Assembly (NCBI RefSeq): GCF_014467235.1
Contig: NZ_NKHP01000013.1
Location: forward strand, 1-44,258
Direction of reading: 5' to 3'
Length of the DNA: 44,258 bases
Origin: Xenorhabdus indica
Lineage (GTDB): Bacteria; Pseudomonadota; Gammaproteobacteria; Enterobacterales; Enterobacteriaceae
The translations under genes and the position numbers were made by a program. Of this stretch, positions 29,199 to 38,065 are shown in pieces; within the stretch, counting starts at the first letter, position 1; every line of letters begins with the position of its first letter. The notes under the pieces are model-generated. The model was not told the DNA's origin, ran no database searches, and was given only the letters and a program-made list of their open reading frames with translations.

Positions 29199-29585
29199 TT
29201 ACTTAGCCTGGCGTTTGTTCTTGTAGTCCGCAATTGCAGCTTTGATCGCATCTTCTGCCAGAATAGAACAGTGAATTTTCACTGGGGGTAGCTCCAGCTC
29301 GTCAGCAATCTCCGTATTTTTGATTGCTTCTGCCTGCTCCAGTGATTTACCTTTCATCCACTCTGTTACGAGAGAACTGGAGGCAATCGCAGAACCACAG
29401 CCATAAGTTTTAAAACGTGCGTCTTCGATGATACCGTCATCGTTGACCTTGATTTGCAGCCGCATGACATCACCACAAGCGGGTGCACCAACCATGCCAC
29501 TACCTACTGAAGGGTCTTCACTGTCAAATGATCCAACATTACGTGGATTCTCATAGTGATCAATTACTTTGTCGCTGTAAGCCAT
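29199..29585 (-). CDS. iscU: Fe-S cluster scaffold IscU
   Basis: IscU is the scaffold on which clusters are built from IscS-derived sulfur. The 128 residues carry the three cluster Cys C37 (GAPACGDV), C63 (YGCGSAIASS) and C106 (KIHCSILAED), plus D39. The LPPVKIHCS segment is the HscA recognition site. It lies 24 bases after iscS. Confidence 0.98.
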   Translation of the reverse strand: MAYSDKVIDHYENPRNVGSFDSEDPSVGSGMVGAPACGDVMRLQIKVNDDGIIEDARFKTYGCGSAIASSSLVTEWMKGKSLEQAEAIKNTEIADELELPPVKIHCSILAEDAIKAAIADYKNKRQAK

Positions 29586-29609
29586 ATCGTTACTCCTGAA
29601 ACCGTCTGA

Positions 29610-30824
29610 TTAATGATGAGACCATTCGATGGTGTTAAGATCCACCCCCTGTTTGAACATTTCCCACAATGGAGAAAGTTCACGCAGGTGACCAATCGAG
29701 TTGTGAATCAACTTGATTGCATAGTCTATTTCTTCTTCTGTAGTAAAACGTCCCAAAGAGAAACGAATAGAACTGTGTGCCAGCTCATCATTCATGCCCA
29801 GTGCACGCAGAACATAAGAAGGCTCCAGACTCGCAGAAGTACATGCTGAGCCAGAAGAAACGGCCAGATCTTTCAGCGACATCATCAATGATTCACCTTC
29901 AATATAGTTGAAGCTGACATTCAGAATGTGTGGCGCACCCAGTTCCAAATCACCATTCAGGTAGACTTCTTCAATATCTTTAATGCCATTCCATAAACGC
30001 AGGCGCAAACCACGCAAACGCTCTGACTCAGCTATCAATTCTTCTTTTGCAATACGGTAAGCTTCACCCATTCCCACGATCTGGTGAACAGGCAATGTAC
30101 CGGAACGCATACCACGCTCATGACCACCACCATGTTGCTGTGCTTCAATGCGGACACGAGGCTTACGGCGAACATACAGAGCACCAATACCCATCGGGCC
30201 ATATAATTTATGAGCAGAGAAAGACATCAGATCAACTTTCAGTTTGCTGAGATCGATAGGCAATTTTCCAACACTTTGCGTTGCGTCAACATGGAAAATA
30301 ATACCGCGACTACGGCACATTTCACCGATGGTTACGATGTCCTGAACAATACCAATTTCGTTGTTGACGTGCATGATAGAAACTAAAATCGTATCGTCAC
30401 GCATTGTAGCTTCCAGCTCTTTCACATCGATCATGCCATTGCTCATCGGTGAAAGGTAAGTCACCTCAAAACCTTCGCGTTCCAACTGACGGCAAGTATC
30501 CAAAACAGCTTTGTGTTCAGTTTTGCTGGTAATAATGTGCTTGCCTTTTTTCTGATAGAATTTTACTGCACCTTTAATACCAAGGTTATCTGATTCTGTT
30601 GCACCTGAAGTAAATACAATTTCACGCGGATCAGCACCAACCAAATCAGCAATTTGATTACGCGCAATATCAACCGCTTCTTCAGCTTGCCAACCAAAAC
30701 GGTGTGAACGAGAAGCAGGGTTACCGAAAACCCCGTCCATAGTCAGATAGTTCATCATCTTTTCAGCAACACGCGGATCAACTGGGGTTGTTGCTGAATA
30801 ATCCAAATAAATGGGTAATTTCAT
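29610..30824 (-). CDS. iscS: Cysteine desulfurase IscS
   Basis: IscS is a PLP enzyme that takes sulfur from cysteine as a persulfide and supplies it for Fe-S clusters, tRNA thiolation, thiamine and other products. The 404 residues are the same length as E. coli IscS. The PLP lysine is K206 in [12 protein letters not shown], and the active-site loop [21 protein letters not shown] carries the persulfide Cys. [17 protein letters not shown] and the C-terminal [21 protein letters not shown] are typical. It follows iscR by 48 bases. Confidence 0.98.
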   Translation of the reverse strand: MKLPIYLDYSATTPVDPRVAEKMMNYLTMDGVFGNPASRSHRFGWQAEEAVDIARNQIADLVGADPREIVFTSGATESDNLGIKGAVKFYQKKGKHIITSKTEHKAVLDTCRQLEREGFEVTYLSPMSNGMIDVKELEATMRDDTILVSIMHVNNEIGIVQDIVTIGEMCRSRGIIFHVDATQSVGKLPIDLSKLKVDLMSFSAHKLYGPMGIGALYVRRKPRVRIEAQQHGGGHERGMRSGTLPVHQIVGMGEAYRIAKEELIAESERLRGLRLRLWNGIKDIEEVYLNGDLELGAPHILNVSFNYIEGESLMMSLKDLAVSSGSACTSASLEPSYVLRALGMNDELAHSSIRFSLGRFTTEEEIDYAIKLIHNSIGHLRELSPLWEMFKQGVDLNTIEWSHH

Positions 30825-30872
30825 TGCTCACATGCTCCGTAAGACTCTTTTAATACTTCTGTTTGCCGCTTT

Positions 30873-31367
30873 TTAAGCCTGCAGGTTAACGTTAATCATC
30901 TCTTGAACCCTGCCATTAGCTGTACGGCGTTTATCGCTGTCTTGACGATCAGCAACATCTAATACTTCTTGATTATTCACTAATTCTTCTAAGCTGATGC
31001 TGTTCAGGAAACTCGTGATGCGATCACTGAGATCACGCCAAAGCGCATGGGTCAAACAGCGATCACCGCCCTGACAGCCTTCCCTGCCCTGACAGCGAGT
31101 TGCATCAACGGATTCATCAACAGCAGAAATCACTTCGGCAACGAAAATATTACCGGCATCTCTGCCCAATAAATAACCGCCGCCTGGACCACGGACGCTA
31201 GAAACCAGACCATTCTTACGTAGGCGAGAAAACAACTGCTCAAGATAGGAAAGGGAAATTCCCTGACGCTCAGAAATATCAGCTAATGGCACTGGCCCTT
31301 CTTGTGAATGCAATGCCACATCTAACATGGCAGTTACCGCATAACGTCCTTTTGATGTCAGTCTCAT
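30873..31367 (-). CDS. iscR: Fe-S-sensing transcription regulator IscR
   Basis: IscR is an Rrf2-family [2Fe-2S] regulator that represses the isc operon when loaded with a cluster. From the ATG at 31367 (GGAG upstream) it is 164 residues (E. coli 162). The frame is open to 31427, but the extra 20 codons overlap the promoter and have no homology. A winged helix occupies about 1-70 ([42 protein letters not shown]). Cluster ligands are C92, C98, C104 and H107. It is the first gene of the operon, preceded by two IscR sites, so it controls itself. Confidence 0.98.
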   Translation of the reverse strand: MRLTSKGRYAVTAMLDVALHSQEGPVPLADISERQGISLSYLEQLFSRLRKNGLVSSVRGPGGGYLLGRDAGNIFVAEVISAVDESVDATRCQGREGCQGGDRCLTHALWRDLSDRITSFLNSISLEELVNNQEVLDVADRQDSDKRRTANGRVQEMINVNLQA

Positions 31368-31398
31368 AACAAAAACTCCATGGTGAAATATGGGTGAA

Positions 31399-31427
31399 AT
31401 TGTGACATTCCTGAGTATTTTAGTCAA
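31399..31427 (-). promoter_or_regulatory. iscR promoter
   Basis: On the minus strand TTGACT (31422-31427) and CACAAT (31399-31404) are spaced by 17 bp. This matches the layout of the E. coli iscR promoter, where the -35 box lies within the proximal IscR site. Confidence 0.78.
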
Positions 31428-31456
31428 CTATTTAACCTAGTAATTTACTCAACTAT
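31407..31456 (-). promoter_or_regulatory. Two adjacent IscR type-1 operator sites
   Basis: Two abutting 25-bp sites, 31407-31431 and 31432-31456, fit the type-1 IscR consensus. Both begin ATAGTTGA on the minus strand. The proximal one continues as GACTAAAATACTCAGGAAT and overlaps the -35 box; the distal one is less perfect. These are the sites by which cluster-loaded IscR shuts down the operon. Confidence 0.78.
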
Positions 31457-31506
31457 TATTTGGTTGTCTTTCATTCTGTTATCATCCATATTCTCTATTA
31501 TAGAGA

Positions 31507-32262
31507 CTATTTTCTGCCAGATTCCGGTGATTTCTCAGCCCATTTTTCCATAGAAGTTAAAATACCCCGCAGGATATTCAATTCCTGAATTTCCGGACGT
31601 GCGCGGGTATAAAGGCGTCTTAATTTGTTCATTATCTGCCCAGGATGCGCTTTACGAATAAAACCGGAATGGCTTAACACCTGTTCGAGATGCTGATAAA
31701 AACGTTCCATATCTTCAGCTAGTGGGTATTCAGCTTCATGATCGGCAGCATTCGCTTTTTCCGATTTTTCCTCAGTAGCAAGGTATGCCATACGAATCTC
31801 ATAGCTGACCAATTGAACAGCCATAGCCAAATTCAACGAACCATATTCTGGATTAGTCGGAATATAAAGATGATAGTTACACTTCTGGAGTTCTTCGTTC
31901 GTCAGCCCCACACGCTCACGGCCGAACACAATAGCTACTGGTGAATTTTTGGCTGTTTTGACACAGCATTCACCACACTCACGTGGTTCAACCATTGGCC
32001 AGGAAAGTGTTCGGGAACGAGCACTGGTTCCAATAACCAATTCACACCCAGCCAATGCTTCATCCAGAGAATCCACGATAGTGGCATTACCGATAACATC
32101 ACTGGCACCGGCTGAAAGTGCAATGGCATGAGAATCAGGTTGGACGAGTGGGTTGACCAAATAAAGGTTGGTCAATCCCATTGTTTTCATAGCCCTGGCA
32201 GTTGAACCCATATTGCCCGTGTGGGAGGTTTCTACCAGAATAATGCGGATGTTCTCTAACAT
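31507..32262 (-). CDS. trmJ: tRNA (cytidine/uridine-2'-O-)-methyltransferase TrmJ
   Basis: TrmJ is a SPOUT-class enzyme that 2'-O-methylates position 32 of several tRNAs, as a dimer. The 251 residues from the ATG at 32262 match E. coli TrmJ from [30 protein letters not shown] onward. The knot motifs are [29 protein letters not shown] and [15 protein letters not shown]. The C-terminal extension ([30 protein letters not shown]) belongs to the family. The open frame reaches 32316, but those 18 codons lack homology. It sits upstream of iscR on the same strand and diverges from suhB. Confidence 0.96.
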   Translation of the reverse strand: MLENIRIILVETSHTGNMGSTARAMKTMGLTNLYLVNPLVQPDSHAIALSAGASDVIGNATIVDSLDEALAGCELVIGTSARSRTLSWPMVEPRECGECCVKTAKNSPVAIVFGRERVGLTNEELQKCNYHLYIPTNPEYGSLNLAMAVQLVSYEIRMAYLATEEKSEKANAADHEAEYPLAEDMERFYQHLEQVLSHSGFIRKAHPGQIMNKLRRLYTRARPEIQELNILRGILTSMEKWAEKSPESGRK

Positions 32263-32329
32263 GACGGCTTTTAATTTCAGTATAAGAGCCGAATATCTTA
32301 ACACAGCATTAGTCATTTTGACGAACTAC

Positions 32330-32338
32330 TGCTATAAT
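32330..32338 (+). promoter_or_regulatory. Extended -10 promoter element of suhB
   Basis: TGCTATAAT is an extended -10 (TGN plus a perfect TATAAT) 50 bases before the suhB ATG. No good -35 stands 17 bp upstream; the extended -10 may compensate. Confidence 0.55.
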
Positions 32339-32356
32339 GCGCGCCAATTTGTTTCC

Positions 32357-32370
32357 CGTTCTTTAAAATC
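32357..32370 (+). promoter_or_regulatory. boxA-like element in the suhB leader
   Basis: CGTTCTTTAAAATC in the suhB leader resembles the rRNA antitermination boxA (GCTCTTTAACA). In E. coli the suhB leader has a boxA bound by NusB/NusE, through which SuhB, itself part of the rRNA antitermination complex, controls its own synthesis. The same element at the same place suggests that loop is kept here. Confidence 0.6.
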
Positions 32371-32387
32371 CTGGTGGAAGATACCCC

Positions 32388-33191
32388 ATGCATCCGATGC
32401 TAAACATCGCTATACGCGCTGTGCGTAAAGCCGGCAATTACATTGCCAAAAGTTATGAAACTCCTGATGCTATCGAAGCAAGCCAAAAAGGCAGTAATGA
32501 CTTCGTCACTAATGTTGATCGTGAAGCAGAAAAGCTGATCATTGACATTATCCGTAAATCTTATCCTAAGCACACTATCATCACTGAAGAGACAGGTGAA
32601 CATTTAGGTGAAGAAGACGATTTCCAATGGGTGATCGATCCACTGGATGGCACCACTAACTTTATTAAACGTCTCCCTCATTTCGCTGTTTCTATCGCTG
32701 TACGCATCAAAGGCCGCACCGAAGTGGCTGTTGTTTACGATCCAATGCGTAATGAACTGTTTACCGCAACCCGTGGTCAAGGTGCTCAATTAAATGGTTA
32801 CCGTTTGCGCGGTACTAATGCGCGTGATCTGGATGGCACAATCATTGCCACTGGTTTCCCCTTCAAAGCTAAACAACACGCTATCCCTTACATGAATGTA
32901 TTGGGTAAATTATTTGAGCGCTGTGCAGATTTTCGTCGTACTGGCTCTGCGGCTCTGGATATGGCTTATGTTGCCGCCGGACGTGTTGACGGTTTCTTCG
33001 AAATCGGCCTGAAACCATGGGATTTCATGGGGGGTGAACTGCTAGTACGTGAATCTGGCTGTATTGTTACTGACTTCGTTGGTGGTCACAACTATATCAG
33101 TTCCGGTAACATCGTTGCAGGCAGCCCACGTATTGTTAAAGACATGCTATCTGAGATGCGCGAAGAATTAACTGAAGCACTGAAACGTTAA
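32388..33191 (+). CDS. suhB: Inositol-1-monophosphatase family protein SuhB (Nus factor)
   Basis: SuhB is a Mg-dependent phosphatase of the IMPase family, but its main cellular role in E. coli is as a component of the rRNA transcription antitermination complex. The 267 residues equal the E. coli length. Metal ligands are E67, D84 and D87 in ITEETGEH and WVIDPLDGTTNF; the C-terminal metal site is KPWDFMGGELLVRESG. A GGTGGAAG Shine-Dalgarno follows the boxA-like element. It is a single-gene unit closed by a clear terminator. Confidence 0.97.
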   Translation: MHPMLNIAIRAVRKAGNYIAKSYETPDAIEASQKGSNDFVTNVDREAEKLIIDIIRKSYPKHTIITEETGEHLGEEDDFQWVIDPLDGTTNFIKRLPHFAVSIAVRIKGRTEVAVVYDPMRNELFTATRGQGAQLNGYRLRGTNARDLDGTIIATGFPFKAKQHAIPYMNVLGKLFERCADFRRTGSAALDMAYVAAGRVDGFFEIGLKPWDFMGGELLVRESGCIVTDFVGGHNYISSGNIVAGSPRIVKDMLSEMREELTEALKR

Positions 33192-33223
33192 TTATAAAAC
33201 AACTATTTGAGCAATGTTATTTT

Positions 33224-33256
33224 CAGGGCACCAAATTTACTGGTGCCCTTTTTTAT
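33224..33256 (+). terminator. Rho-independent terminator after suhB
   Basis: AGGGCACCA (33225-33233) pairs with TGGTGCCCT (33241-33249) around a 7-nt loop, followed by a T run. Confidence 0.88.
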
Positions 33257-33316
33257 TTACGATTTTATTGATAATGAATGTGTTTCTCAATAAACGTATT
33301 TCACAACGCATGCATT

Positions 33317-34543
33317 TCACAACGAATGTATTTGGGTTTCTACTTTAGGCCGTAAGAAAATTGCAGGTAATGCAACCAATGCCATTACCCAATAGATACC
33401 GCTTCCCATATGCTCATACAAAAAACCGCCTATTGCGCTCATCACTGCAATACCACCGCCCATCGCTAACGCAGAATAAACCGACTGTAAGCGGATAACT
33501 TCATTTTCTTTTCTGGCACCAATAAAGCGCATGGCAGCTAAGTGACAGACTGTAAAAGTTCCACAATGTAGGATCTGAATAATAATCAGAACTGGCAACT
33601 CAGTGAATGTTCCCATTAACCCCCAACGCATAACCCCACAAATGGCAGAGAGCAATAGAAGACTACGGGCACTCCAGTGTCGAAATAGCTGTTTACTAAA
33701 AGTGAAAACGACAACTTCTGCGACAACGCCCAATGACCAGAGATAACCAATAGTTGATGCAGAATAGCCAGCCTTTTCCCAATAAATAGAACCAAAACTG
33801 TAGTAACCTGCGTGAGCTGCTTGTAACAACGTCACACATAATAAAAATTGCCATACCGATTTTTCGGATAATAATTTCCTGAATGATACTGTGTTGGTAT
33901 TTTCTACCTTAATCTTGCCCTCCGGCATAATAGAAGGTTTTAGCATCATTCCTAGCAACATAATGGCAACACTGAAAATCAGGGAAATAAGGATGATATT
34001 GTGATGACCAAATAAATTGATACCAATCCAATTATTGATTTTTTCAAAGGAAAAGCTGAAATCTGACCCTAAATCAATGCCATTGGCTGACATCAATATC
34101 CCCGCTAAAGAAGAGCTGATAATAAAGGCAATCGATCCCCATACACGTACCTTGCCATAATCAAAAGTAAACTGTTTTTGCCAGGTTCCCGCTAAAGCAT
34201 CTGATAAAGGAACCAGAGGTGAAAAAAACAGATTAAAACCTATCATGACAAAGGCAACCCATACCCAGTGACTACTAAAGGAAAAGCTAACAGCAAAGAC
34301 CAAAGCCAATAAGGAAAGTAATCTTAATGCGTTAATTAATTTAGAAGGATCTTTAACAGTAGGAGAAATAAATAAACTACCGAGAAAACGAGAAACTAAC
34401 CCGATAGCTAACAGTACACCGATCATAGAAGGAGTAATACCTTCTCCCTGTAACCAAACTGACCAGAAAGGTAAAAATATTCCAAAAGCAAAAAAATAAG
34501 TGAAATAACCTAACCCTAGCCAAAATGTTGATGGAACAACCAT
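33317..34543 (-). CDS. hcaT: HcaT-like major facilitator transporter (putative 3-phenylpropionate permease)
   Basis: This is an MFS transporter of the nucleoside-H+ symporter-like family; E. coli HcaT is assigned to phenylpropionate uptake. From the ATG at 34543 it has 408 residues and about 12 membrane helices. WLGLGYFTYFFAFGIFLPFWSVWLQGEGITPSMIG and the loop FFSPLVPLSDALAGTWQKQFTFDYGKVRVWGS match HcaT, as does QILHCGTFTVCHLAAMRFIGARKENEVIRLQSVYSALAMGGG. The frame is open to 34633, but homology and a GGGGG ribosome site favour 34543. It is about 29 residues longer than E. coli HcaT, with an extra segment near 170-200 (GIDLGSDFSFSFEKINNWIGINLFG). The hca catabolic genes are not in the window, so the substrate is uncertain. 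Confidence 0.85.
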   Translation of the reverse strand: MVVPSTFWLGLGYFTYFFAFGIFLPFWSVWLQGEGITPSMIGVLLAIGLVSRFLGSLFISPTVKDPSKLINALRLLSLLALVFAVSFSFSSHWVWVAFVMIGFNLFFSPLVPLSDALAGTWQKQFTFDYGKVRVWGSIAFIISSSLAGILMSANGIDLGSDFSFSFEKINNWIGINLFGHHNIILISLIFSVAIMLLGMMLKPSIMPEGKIKVENTNTVSFRKLLSEKSVWQFLLCVTLLQAAHAGYYSFGSIYWEKAGYSASTIGYLWSLGVVAEVVVFTFSKQLFRHWSARSLLLLSAICGVMRWGLMGTFTELPVLIIIQILHCGTFTVCHLAAMRFIGARKENEVIRLQSVYSALAMGGGIAVMSAIGGFLYEHMGSGIYWVMALVALPAIFLRPKVETQIHSL

Positions 34544-34567
34544 CCAAATGCCCCCATTTTTTAATGC

Positions 34568-34604
34568 AAAAAACCCGCTCAAAACTAATGTTATGAGTCG
34601 GGCT
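34568..34604 (-). terminator. Terminator between glyA and hcaT
   Basis: On the minus strand CCCGACTCA and TGAGCGGG (34574-34602) form a stem with one bulged base, directly followed by TTTTTT. It lies just upstream of the hcaT start and ends the glyA transcript. Confidence 0.7.
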
Positions 34605-34611
34605 TGATACC

Positions 34612-34676
34612 TGATATACCTTTCATCTTTCAAGCTACCGCTTTATTGGCTGCAACTTGAAATCGATTTGGATATA
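34612..34676. repeat. Dispersed palindromic repeat downstream of glyA
   Basis: TGATATACC...TTTCATCTTTCAAGCTACCGCTTTATTGGCTGCAACTTGAAATCGATTTGGATATA (described in parts) is a full copy of the repeat seen at 18140 and 28100. TCAAGC and GCAACTTGA form partial inverted arms and TATACC / GGATATA the ends. It lies between the glyA stop and its terminator. Confidence 0.65.
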
Positions 34677-34706
34677 AGCTCAATATTGACGGTATATTAA
34701 TCTCAA

Positions 34707-35960
34707 TTATGCGTAAACCGGATATTTTGCACAGATATCCAACACATTCTGTTTAACACTTTCAATAACTGCTTCGTCATTGATGTTATCCAACACATCA
34801 CATATCCAGCCAGCTAATTGACGGGTTTCCGCTTCTTTGAAACCACGACGAGTAATTGCTGGAGTACCAATGCGAATACCCGAAGTGACAAACGGACTGC
34901 GAGGATCGTTAGGTACACTGTTTTTGTTAACAGTGATATTGGCACGCCCTAATGCTGCATCCGCTTCTTTACCTGTAATATCTTTATCCACCAGATCCAA
35001 CAGGAACAGATGGTTGTCAGTACCACCGGAAACAACTTTGTAACCACGTTGCAGGAACACATCTACCATTTCTTTGGCATTTTTCGCAACCTGCTGTTGA
35101 TATATTTTGAACTCCGGCTCCATTGCTTCTTTCAGTGCAACGGCTTTCCCGGCAATGACATGCATCAACGGACCGCCCTGACCACCAGGGAAAACAGCAG
35201 AGTTCAATTTCTTATACAACTCTTCATCACCCCCTTTAGCCAGAATCAGACCACCACGTGGACCTGCCAGAGTCTTATGAGTGGTAGTCGTAACAACATG
35301 TGCATGGGGAACAGGGTTTGGATAAACACCCGCAGCAACCAATCCAGCAACATGAGCCATATCAACAAAAAGATATGCACCGATTTCATCAGCAATTTCA
35401 CGCATTTTCGCCCAATCAACCACACCAGAATAGGCAGAGAAACCACCAATGATCATTTTAGGTTGATGTTTCAGCGCTTGGTTACGAATATCCTCGTAAT
35501 CGATTTTGCCATTTTCATCAATGCCATAAGGAACAACGTTATATAATTTACCTGAGAAGTTAACCGGAGAGCCGTGAGTCAGATGGCCACCATGTGCCAG
35601 ATTCATCCCTAAGACAGTGTCACCTGGTTGCAACAGTGTCATATACACCGCAGCATTTGCCTGAGAGCCTGAGTGTGGTTGGACGTTAGCATAATCTGCA
35701 CCAAACAACTCTTTTGCTCGGTCAATTGCCAGTTGTTCAACGATATCAACATATTCACAACCACCATAGTAGCGTTTACCCGGATAACCTTCCGCATACT
35801 TGTTAGTGAGCTGAGATCCTTGAGCCTGCATAACTCTTGGACTGGTGTAGTTTTCAGAAGCAATCAATTCAATATGTTCTTCCTGACGACAAACCTCCTG
35901 TTCCATCGCTTGCCACAGTTCGGGATCGTAATTCGCAATATTCATTTCACGCTTTAACAT
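34707..35960 (-). CDS. glyA: Serine hydroxymethyltransferase
   Basis: GlyA is the PLP enzyme that interconverts serine and glycine and charges tetrahydrofolate with one-carbon units. The 417 residues are the E. coli length and near-identical in the core: [51 protein letters not shown], and the PLP-lysine loop [20 protein letters not shown]. An AGGAG ribosome site lies 6 bases before the ATG. A PurR box stands about 110 bp upstream. It diverges from hmp. Confidence 0.98.
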   Translation of the reverse strand: MLKREMNIANYDPELWQAMEQEVCRQEEHIELIASENYTSPRVMQAQGSQLTNKYAEGYPGKRYYGGCEYVDIVEQLAIDRAKELFGADYANVQPHSGSQANAAVYMTLLQPGDTVLGMNLAHGGHLTHGSPVNFSGKLYNVVPYGIDENGKIDYEDIRNQALKHQPKMIIGGFSAYSGVVDWAKMREIADEIGAYLFVDMAHVAGLVAAGVYPNPVPHAHVVTTTTHKTLAGPRGGLILAKGGDEELYKKLNSAVFPGGQGGPLMHVIAGKAVALKEAMEPEFKIYQQQVAKNAKEMVDVFLQRGYKVVSGGTDNHLFLLDLVDKDITGKEADAALGRANITVNKNSVPNDPRSPFVTSGIRIGTPAITRRGFKEAETRQLAGWICDVLDNINDEAVIESVKQNVLDICAKYPVYA

Positions 35961-36067
35961 TAGGTTCTCCTGACTCAGCTACATCTCTAAAAAATACCCC
36001 TGAGGGCCAGAATTTGACACAGTGTAAACTCTTTTTATCAAATGAGATAGTCTTGACAAGAGATTTT

Positions 36068-36083
36068 ACGCAAACGATTGCCT
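36068..36083. promoter_or_regulatory. Putative PurR operator at glyA
   Basis: ACGCAAACGATTGCCT matches the PurR consensus ACGCAAACGTTTNCNT at 13 of 14 defined positions. E. coli glyA is PurR-repressed. On the minus strand its TTTGCG could overlap the -35 box, with ACTATC 17 bp further on as -10; that pairing is inference. Confidence 0.65.
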
Positions 36084-36248
36084 CTACGCCTGTAGCAGGA
36101 TGCCCTGTTATCCTGATTACACGCTTTAAATTTATTGTTGCTCTTTGTGATTCCAGTCAAATCTTCATTGTTGCAATACAAATTCTGAGTTTTTGACTTA
36201 AATCAAGATAATATCTCTTTCTTGCTTTAATGTATTCCTCAATGGCAT

Positions 36249-36271
36249 AAGTTGCATTTAAAATGCATCTT
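36249..36271 (+). promoter_or_regulatory. NsrR operator at hmp
   Basis: A 23-bp palindrome with half-sites AAGTTGCAT and ATGCATCTT around TTAAA fits the NsrR consensus (AAGATGCAT-N5-ATGCATCTT) with one mismatch. It starts 64 bases upstream of the hmp ATG. NsrR is the nitric-oxide-sensing [Fe-S] repressor of hmp in enterobacteria, so nitric oxide induction is expected. Confidence 0.85.
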
Positions 36272-36312
36272 ATATTCCTAAGCATTATTCGAGAAAAATT
36301 CAGGAGACCATA

Positions 36313-37503
36313 ATGTTAGATAACCAAATTATCGCAACTATAAAGTCCACTATTCCTTTGATCGTTTCTACCGGGCCAAAGTTGACTGCTCATTTTTATG
36401 AACGCATGTTCAGACACAATCCTGAATTAAAAGATATTTTTAACATGAGCCATCAAACTAACGGCGAGCAGCGTGAAGCTCTTTTTAATGCCCTTTGTGC
36501 TTACGCTTCTAATATTGATAACTTATCTGCTCTTCTACCGGCAGTAGAAAAGATCGCTCATAAACATACGAGCCTAAATATCCAACCGGAACACTATAAA
36601 ATTGTCGGTACCCATCTGCTGGCAACAATTGATGAACTATTTCATCCGGCTGATGAAGTTCTCGATGCCTGGAAAAAAGCCTACGATATATTGGCCGATG
36701 TTTTTATCAATCGGGAAGAAGCCATTTATCAGGGTAGCGAATCTTCGGCAGGAGGTTGGCGGGGTTTACGTCAATTTCGTGTCAGCCGTAAACAACTGCA
36801 GAGTGATATCATTACCAGCTTTGAGTTCGTACCCGTTGATGATGACAAAGTCGCGGATTATAAACCGGGGCAATATTTGAGTATCTATCTGGAAGATCCA
36901 ACCTTTAAAAACCGCGAAATTCGTCAATATTCATTAACTTCAGCTCCAAATGGCCGCAATTATCAAATTGCTATTAAACGGGAGCCTTATGGCAAAATTT
37001 CGAATCATATGCACGACAAAGTACAGGAAGGAGATATCATATCGCTATCTGCACCAAAAGGTGATTTCTTCCTTGATGTCCAGCCTGATACCCCTGTTAC
37101 CCTCATTTCAGCGGGAGTCGGATTAACTCCGATGATGAGTATGCTGCAATATCTGCACGGTCAGCAGCACCAAAGTGTAATCAATTGGTTTCACGCAGCA
37201 GAACATGGCGGCTATCATGCCTTTGCCGATAAGGTGAAAGAAATTGCCCAATCCATGCCGATTCTGAATTCTCAGGTTTGGTATCGTGAACCCAGAGATA
37301 AAGATCAGCAGGGCGTACATTATCAACATGTCGGATTGATGGATCTGTCTCTTGTAAAAGAGGCGATAAGTGCTGAAGGGATGCAATTCTATTTCTGTGG
37401 GCCGTTGGCTTTCATGCAACATATTGCCAAGCAGCTAATAACCATGGGTATTAACGAGCAACATATTCACTATGAATGTTTTGGCCCACATAAAGTGATC
37501 TAA
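36313..37503 (+). CDS. hmp: Flavohemoglobin / nitric oxide dioxygenase
   Basis: Hmp converts NO and O2 to nitrate with NADPH and protects against nitrosative stress. The 396 residues equal the E. coli length. The N-terminal globin (about 1-138) has Y29 and the proximal heme ligand H85 ([12 protein letters not shown]). The FAD domain shows the ring-binding [10 protein letters not shown], and the NAD domain has [15 protein letters not shown] and [10 protein letters not shown]. An AGGAG ribosome site precedes the ATG. In a bacterium attacking insects, host haemocyte NO is a likely trigger; that is inference. Confidence 0.98.
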   Translation: MLDNQIIATIKSTIPLIVSTGPKLTAHFYERMFRHNPELKDIFNMSHQTNGEQREALFNALCAYASNIDNLSALLPAVEKIAHKHTSLNIQPEHYKIVGTHLLATIDELFHPADEVLDAWKKAYDILADVFINREEAIYQGSESSAGGWRGLRQFRVSRKQLQSDIITSFEFVPVDDDKVADYKPGQYLSIYLEDPTFKNREIRQYSLTSAPNGRNYQIAIKREPYGKISNHMHDKVQEGDIISLSAPKGDFFLDVQPDTPVTLISAGVGLTPMMSMLQYLHGQQHQSVINWFHAAEHGGYHAFADKVKEIAQSMPILNSQVWYREPRDKDQQGVHYQHVGLMDLSLVKEAISAEGMQFYFCGPLAFMQHIAKQLITMGINEQHIHYECFGPHKVI

Positions 37504-37558
37504 CATGAATTTATGCACAATTTTTTGTAAATTTAGTGAAAAGCATAAATTTGGGGAT

Positions 37559-37654
37559 AAGTGATAACGGTTAAGACAGCTCAGGATGTCAGCATTCCAC
37601 CTCTTATTAAGAGGTGGATTAATTACCCATATTACCGCCGTTATCACTTTTTCA
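37559..37654. terminator. Nested double hairpin between convergent hmp and glnB
   Basis: An outer 12-bp perfect stem (AAGTGATAACGG at 37559-37570, complement at 37638-37649) encloses an inner 9-bp hairpin (CCACCTCTT ATT AAGAGGTGG, 37597-37617). The outer arm runs into CTTTTT on the plus strand, so it can end the hmp transcript. The inner hairpin has no U-run on either strand. The 79-bp nested layout is larger than a plain terminator and could be a small repeat element. Confidence 0.5.
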
Positions 37655-37711
37655 GGCAATTCAACTTTTCAAGCTATTCTCTTTTCTCTTTGCAAAGAAT
37701 GTGGAATGCGG

Positions 37712-38062
<351 letters not shown>

Positions 38063-38065
38063 TTA

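Larger units (their letters stand above)
35961..36312. other. glyA-hmp divergent intergenic region (352 bp)
   Basis: This region holds the promoters of both genes. The glyA side carries a PurR-type box, and the hmp side carries an NsrR palindrome directly upstream of the ribosome site. I searched by eye for a MetR site, known at E. coli glyA, and saw no convincing match. No open frame of note. Confidence 0.6.

Noticed and set aside
31368..31427. Longer N-terminus for iscR
   Set aside because: The extension runs through the iscR promoter and IscR site; homology and the ribosome site place the start at 31367.
34544..34633. Longer N-terminus for hcaT
   Set aside because: The extra 30 codons overlap the glyA terminator and the dispersed repeat edge and have no homology; the ATG at 34543 has a strong ribosome site.
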